Below the pieces are notes generated by a model, which saw nothing but the letters and a program-made list of their open reading frames with translations, did no database searches and was not told the DNA's origin. This document shows positions 6,307-8,295 of a stretch of DNA of 8,295 nucleotides, in pieces; the first letter of the stretch is position 1, and each line of letters starts with the position of its first letter. The translations under genes and the position numbers were made by a program. The stretch lies in NCBI GenBank assembly GCA_002506015.1, contig DAWR01000166.1:1-8295 (forward strand), given 5' to 3'. Origin of the DNA: Candidatus Methanogasteraceae archaeon UBA261 (GTDB taxonomy: Archaea; Halobacteriota; Methanosarcinia; Methanosarcinales; Methanogasteraceae).

Positions 6307-7077
6307 CCTCATTTCTCATGCGTCCGCCTCCGCTCTACTCGTGCGCTCTTGAATCAGACGCCGTTCACGCTGCAATTCGAGCCGCAGGTCTTCTTCGCTT
6401 GGCAGTTGCAGCCTGTAACGGCTCGCGAATATCTGCTGGTTTTCCTCTCCCAGCACATAACGGACGACTGCGTCGTTCTTCTCAGCACATAGAATCAGCC
6501 CCACCGTTGGATTATCATCCGCAGACATGACCTTCAGTCATAATAGTTCACATACATCTGCATCTGCCCGAGGTCCCCATGGGTCAGTTTATCGACCTTG
6601 AGATCGATTACAACATAACTTGAGCCGGGCGTGATAGAAGATCAGGTCCGGGTAGAAATGATCGCCATCCAGCGTCAATCGGATCTGCCTGCCGATGAAA
6701 GCAAAACCTGATCCCAACTCCAGCAGAAAGTCCTGCAGCCGGGAGATTAATGCACTTTCCAGTTCGCTTTCAACCAGTCGGGGTGACTCCGGCAGGTCCA
6801 GGAATTCCAGCACATACGGATCCTTGATAACATCCACCGGCTGCTTTGCGGCTTCTCCCTGATTCGCAAGTTCCATCATGCCTGCCTTGTCCCGGCTCTT
6901 CAGCAGGCGCTCGTAGTAGAATGAGTGAATCTGGCGCTCAAGTTGACGCATAGTCCAGCCATTGCGTGCTGCTTCGAGTTCATAGAAAGAGCAGGCGTGC
7001 TCGTTTTCGACCCTCATAAGTGCGCGATAGTGCGACCAGCTCAAATCAGGATGAAATCCTTGGAGAAACGTTTTGTC

Positions 7078-7185
7078 TGCCGTATGGACTTTTGCCGGAA
7101 AATCACCACCCGCGGGGCGAACTTTTTCCGGTACTGCCAATCCGCTACCCGCCGGGTAGCTTTTTGATTCGGGCAATTCACCACC
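7078..7185 (-). repeat. Three degenerate tandem units in the DUF1016 interdomain linker
   Basis: Residues 109-144 of the DUF1016 product read as three related units: GGELPESKSYP, AGSGLAVPEKVRP and AGGDFPAKVHTA. The DNA units, about 33-39 bases each, share a CTTTT(T)nCCGG-like edge and a core near TCACCACCC (7103-7111 and 7178-7186). The middle one contains a perfect inverted repeat. Confidence 0.6.
7144..7165 (+). terminator. Terminator-like hairpin and T-run within the DUF1016 linker (plus strand)
   Basis: GCTACCC (7144-7150) and GGGTAGC (7154-7160) form a perfect 7-bp stem around GCC, followed at once by five Ts. On the plus strand this has the form of an intrinsic terminator antisense to the DUF1016 gene. 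It may instead be a by-product of a palindromic repeat unit inserted in the coding sequence. Confidence 0.35.
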
Positions 7186-7498
7186 CATTGAGTGGCAAAT
7201 CGCCGGAGCACGATCATGGAACATGATATAGAATCGGCGGAAATAACCCAAGTTCGTGGTCGAAAAACCTTTCCCATACCGGTCAGTGAGCCTATCCGAC
7301 AGATCTTCGATCAGCCGCTTCCCATATTCGGCGCGCTTCTCGCCCTGTTGCTCCTCTTCCACAATCTCCCGCCCCACAAGCCAGTAGGCGATCACCATCT
7401 CGCTGTTGACGCTGCGAACCACGTTGGCACGAGCTTGTTCGAGGATCGTTGCCACCCGGTCAAAGAGTGAAATGTCTGGTTTTGTCGGCTGCTGGTTA

Positions 7499-7672
7499 TT
7501 ATTCGGCATCCTCTACCTCTCCGATATCAGGTGCTTCTTCGGTATCTCGTGACTCGGCAAATTTTTTCGGTGCCTCGCCTGCCTGTGCCGCCGCAACCAA
7601 ATCTTGGCTTGGGCACGCTGTCAGGTAGCTCGGAATTCTGGATTCAAGATATAACGTCGGGTTTTTGGGCAT
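7499..7672 (-). pseudogene. Truncated VapC-like PIN toxin N-terminus joined to an unrelated acidic tail
   Basis: A 57-residue frame from the ATG at 7672. The first 30 residues (PTLYLESRIPSYLTACPSQD, then LVAAAQ) match the start of a VapC-family PIN-domain toxin, whose usual form is like YIETSIPSYYTARPSRDL. The rest of a PIN domain, with the remaining acidic metal ligands, is missing. It is replaced by KKFAESRDTEEAPDIGEVED and a TAA stop, which I cannot place; it might be the end of another gene joined by an internal deletion. The stop lies inside the first codons of the DUF1016 gene, an 11-base overlap that includes its ATG, so the fragment could still serve translational coupling. The product cannot be an active ribonuclease. 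Confidence 0.55.
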
Positions 7673-7725
7673 GAATGTCCTCGTGCGGATGGTTTGTGGT
7701 TCGGTGTTGTGAGGGGGATGTCAGA

Positions 7726-7808
7726 GGGCAACGTTTTGCGTGTATCTGAAGTCACCGAAGGTGATTTGGGTGTGGACGTAAGCCCGAACCTGATACGCGC
7801 TGTTAGCC
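7726..7808 (-). other. attC-like (integron cassette type) recombination-site candidate
   Basis: On the minus strand the 83-base element starts with GGCTAAC and ends with AAAACGTTGCCC. The two ends are roughly complementary (GGCTAAC against GTTGCCC), like the R boxes of attC sites. Inside, GCGCGTATC (7800-7792) pairs with GATACACGC (7746-7738) with one mismatch, and a small inner hairpin TCACC-TTC-GGTGA tops the structure. Size and fold suit attC sites. The wording CTTCGGCTAACAGC...GGTTCGGG...AACGTT resembles cassette-associated repeats I recall from several bacteria. It lies between the stop of the nuclease remnant and the PIN fragment, where a cassette junction is expected. No integron integrase is in the window. 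Confidence 0.5.
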
Positions 7809-7820
7809 GAAGTTGGCATG

Positions 7821-8295
7821 TTATTCGTGTTGTAAATAGAACCATTCGACCAGATCTACAATCAAGTCTGCGGGATCGTCTCCACGTTCTTTAATGAAGA
7901 GCATTTCCTTTAAATTCTCTTTGGTGACAAAAAGTATGACTCTCTTCTCAGGAGAACTGAACCCCGTGTTGCGCTTGGTGCGTGCAGCCTCGTTTGGGGT
8001 TTTGCTACAGACCATAATAGCGAGCCGTCCCATCGGTTCAGTCATGTAGTTGCGGGTTTGATTAACTTCCTATTTTCCGATCTCGGTTATGTCGTAGTTT
8101 TTGAACTCAAAAAGTACCATCCGCGCACCAAGTTCTTGAAGTAAGTGACCCCAAGTGTTGGAAGCATCAAAGTTTCGATTAGGAAAAACTGCATCTCGTC
8201 TATCAATGCCAGAAAAAGTCCTGGGTTGTATCTTTGGCTCGGCTATAGGCGGGACAAACAGATAGCATAGGATGTATCCCCTCCAAATTAGAGGG
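7821..8295 (-). pseudogene. C-terminal part of a restriction-endonuclease-like PD-(D/E)XK protein, interrupted by in-frame UAG; 5' end outside window
   Basis: The minus-strand frame enters from the right edge and is continuous in sense down to the TAA at 7821, apart from one TAG at 8070-8072. Before it lie RTFSGIDRRDAVFPNRNF and ARMVLFEFKNYDITEIGK, in which D of RRD and the E-x-K of EFK look like the PD-(D/E)XK nuclease core. After it come EVNQTRNYMTEPMGRLAIMV and a long conserved tail ending LIVDLVEWFYLQHE. Both sides clearly belong to one protein, about 158 codons visible. It resembles C-terminal nuclease domains of restriction or defence proteins. The internal ATG at 8045 is unlikely to be a true start, since family sequence lies on both sides. 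The UAG could be a nonsense mutation (for example from GAG) or, in a pyrrolysine-using archaeon, be read through. Confidence 0.7.

Larger units (their letters stand above)
6316..7509 (-). pseudogene. DUF1016 (YhcG-like) PD-(D/E)XK nuclease, disrupted by two compensating frameshifts
   Basis: The first frame (7509 to 6589, 306 residues) carries the DUF1016 N-terminal domain (about 15-165: VIAYWLVGREIVEEEQQG, LSWSHYRALMRVEN) and the start of the nuclease domain (DPYVLEFLDL, FIGRQIRLTLDGDHFYPDLIFYH, with D288 a catalytic candidate). Near 6618 the reading leaves frame, ending in a false tail LCCNRSQGR. The proper continuation YVVIDLKVDKLTHGDLGQM, with the D-x-K catalytic motif, lies in another frame down to about 6537. 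A second shift near 6537-6539 returns to the first frame for MSADDNPTVGLILCAEKN through 6316. The shifts look like losses of two and one bases, net minus three, so the full frame of about 398 residues is otherwise kept. A GGAGAGG motif precedes the ATG. Such proteins act in phage defence and toxin-like systems. Either the gene is inactive or the assembly has indel errors here. Confidence 0.85.

Noticed and set aside
7694..7894. Plus-strand 66-codon open frame over the attC-like element
   Set aside because: It runs across the palindromic element and into the antisense of the nuclease remnant; no family features.
1..8295. CRISPR arrays, tRNA or rRNA genes
   Set aside because: No regularly spaced repeats and no cloverleaf or rRNA-like sequence was seen on either strand by eye.

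Overview
The window looks archaeal. The strongest marker is a full-length aconitase-X protein of the type that forms the large subunit of phosphomevalonate dehydratase in the archaeal mevalonate pathway. Radical SAM and iron-sulfur proteins are dense, which fits an anaerobe. Start codons mostly lack a clear Shine-Dalgarno sequence, which fits leaderless archaeal transcripts. A methanogen or ANME-type member of the Halobacteriota is my best guess, but nothing here fixes the lineage.

Layout. 1-183: an open frame on the minus strand without a start codon that runs off the left edge. 189-1382 (+): aconitase X. 1427-2170 (-): an NrdG2-like radical SAM activase, convergent with aconitase X. 2171-3138: an AT-rich stretch with no intact gene; it holds remnants of a YwgA-like protein and the N-terminus of an HD phosphohydrolase, both on the minus strand. 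5079 down to 3139 (-): a two-gene unit of a lipoprotein SagB/ThcOx-type nitroreductase followed by a radical SAM protein with a SPASM/Twitch-like C-terminus. 5122-6306 (+): a divergent gene fusing a two-cluster [4Fe-4S] ferredoxin, a plant-type [2Fe-2S] ferredoxin and a radical SAM domain. 6316-8295 (-): a graveyard of defence and mobile genes: a DUF1016 (YhcG-like) PD-(D/E)XK nuclease broken by two compensating frameshifts, a truncated VapC-like PIN fragment, an attC-like (integron-type) structured element, and the C-terminal part of a restriction-endonuclease-like PD-(D/E)XK protein interrupted by an in-frame UAG.

How it may work together. The metabolic centre of interest is 3139-6306: a probably membrane-anchored flavoenzyme and a radical SAM enzyme in one operon, back to back with a radical SAM enzyme that carries its own electron-transfer domains. 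This could be a peptide- or cofactor-modifying module, but no precursor peptide or substrate is visible. The right end reads as a small set of captured cassettes, with nuclease and toxin remnants separated by a recombination-site-like hairpin, in various states of decay. All intact genes end in TGA and none in TAG. That is a weak hint that UAG may be special in this organism and makes the in-frame UAG at 8070-8072 worth checking.
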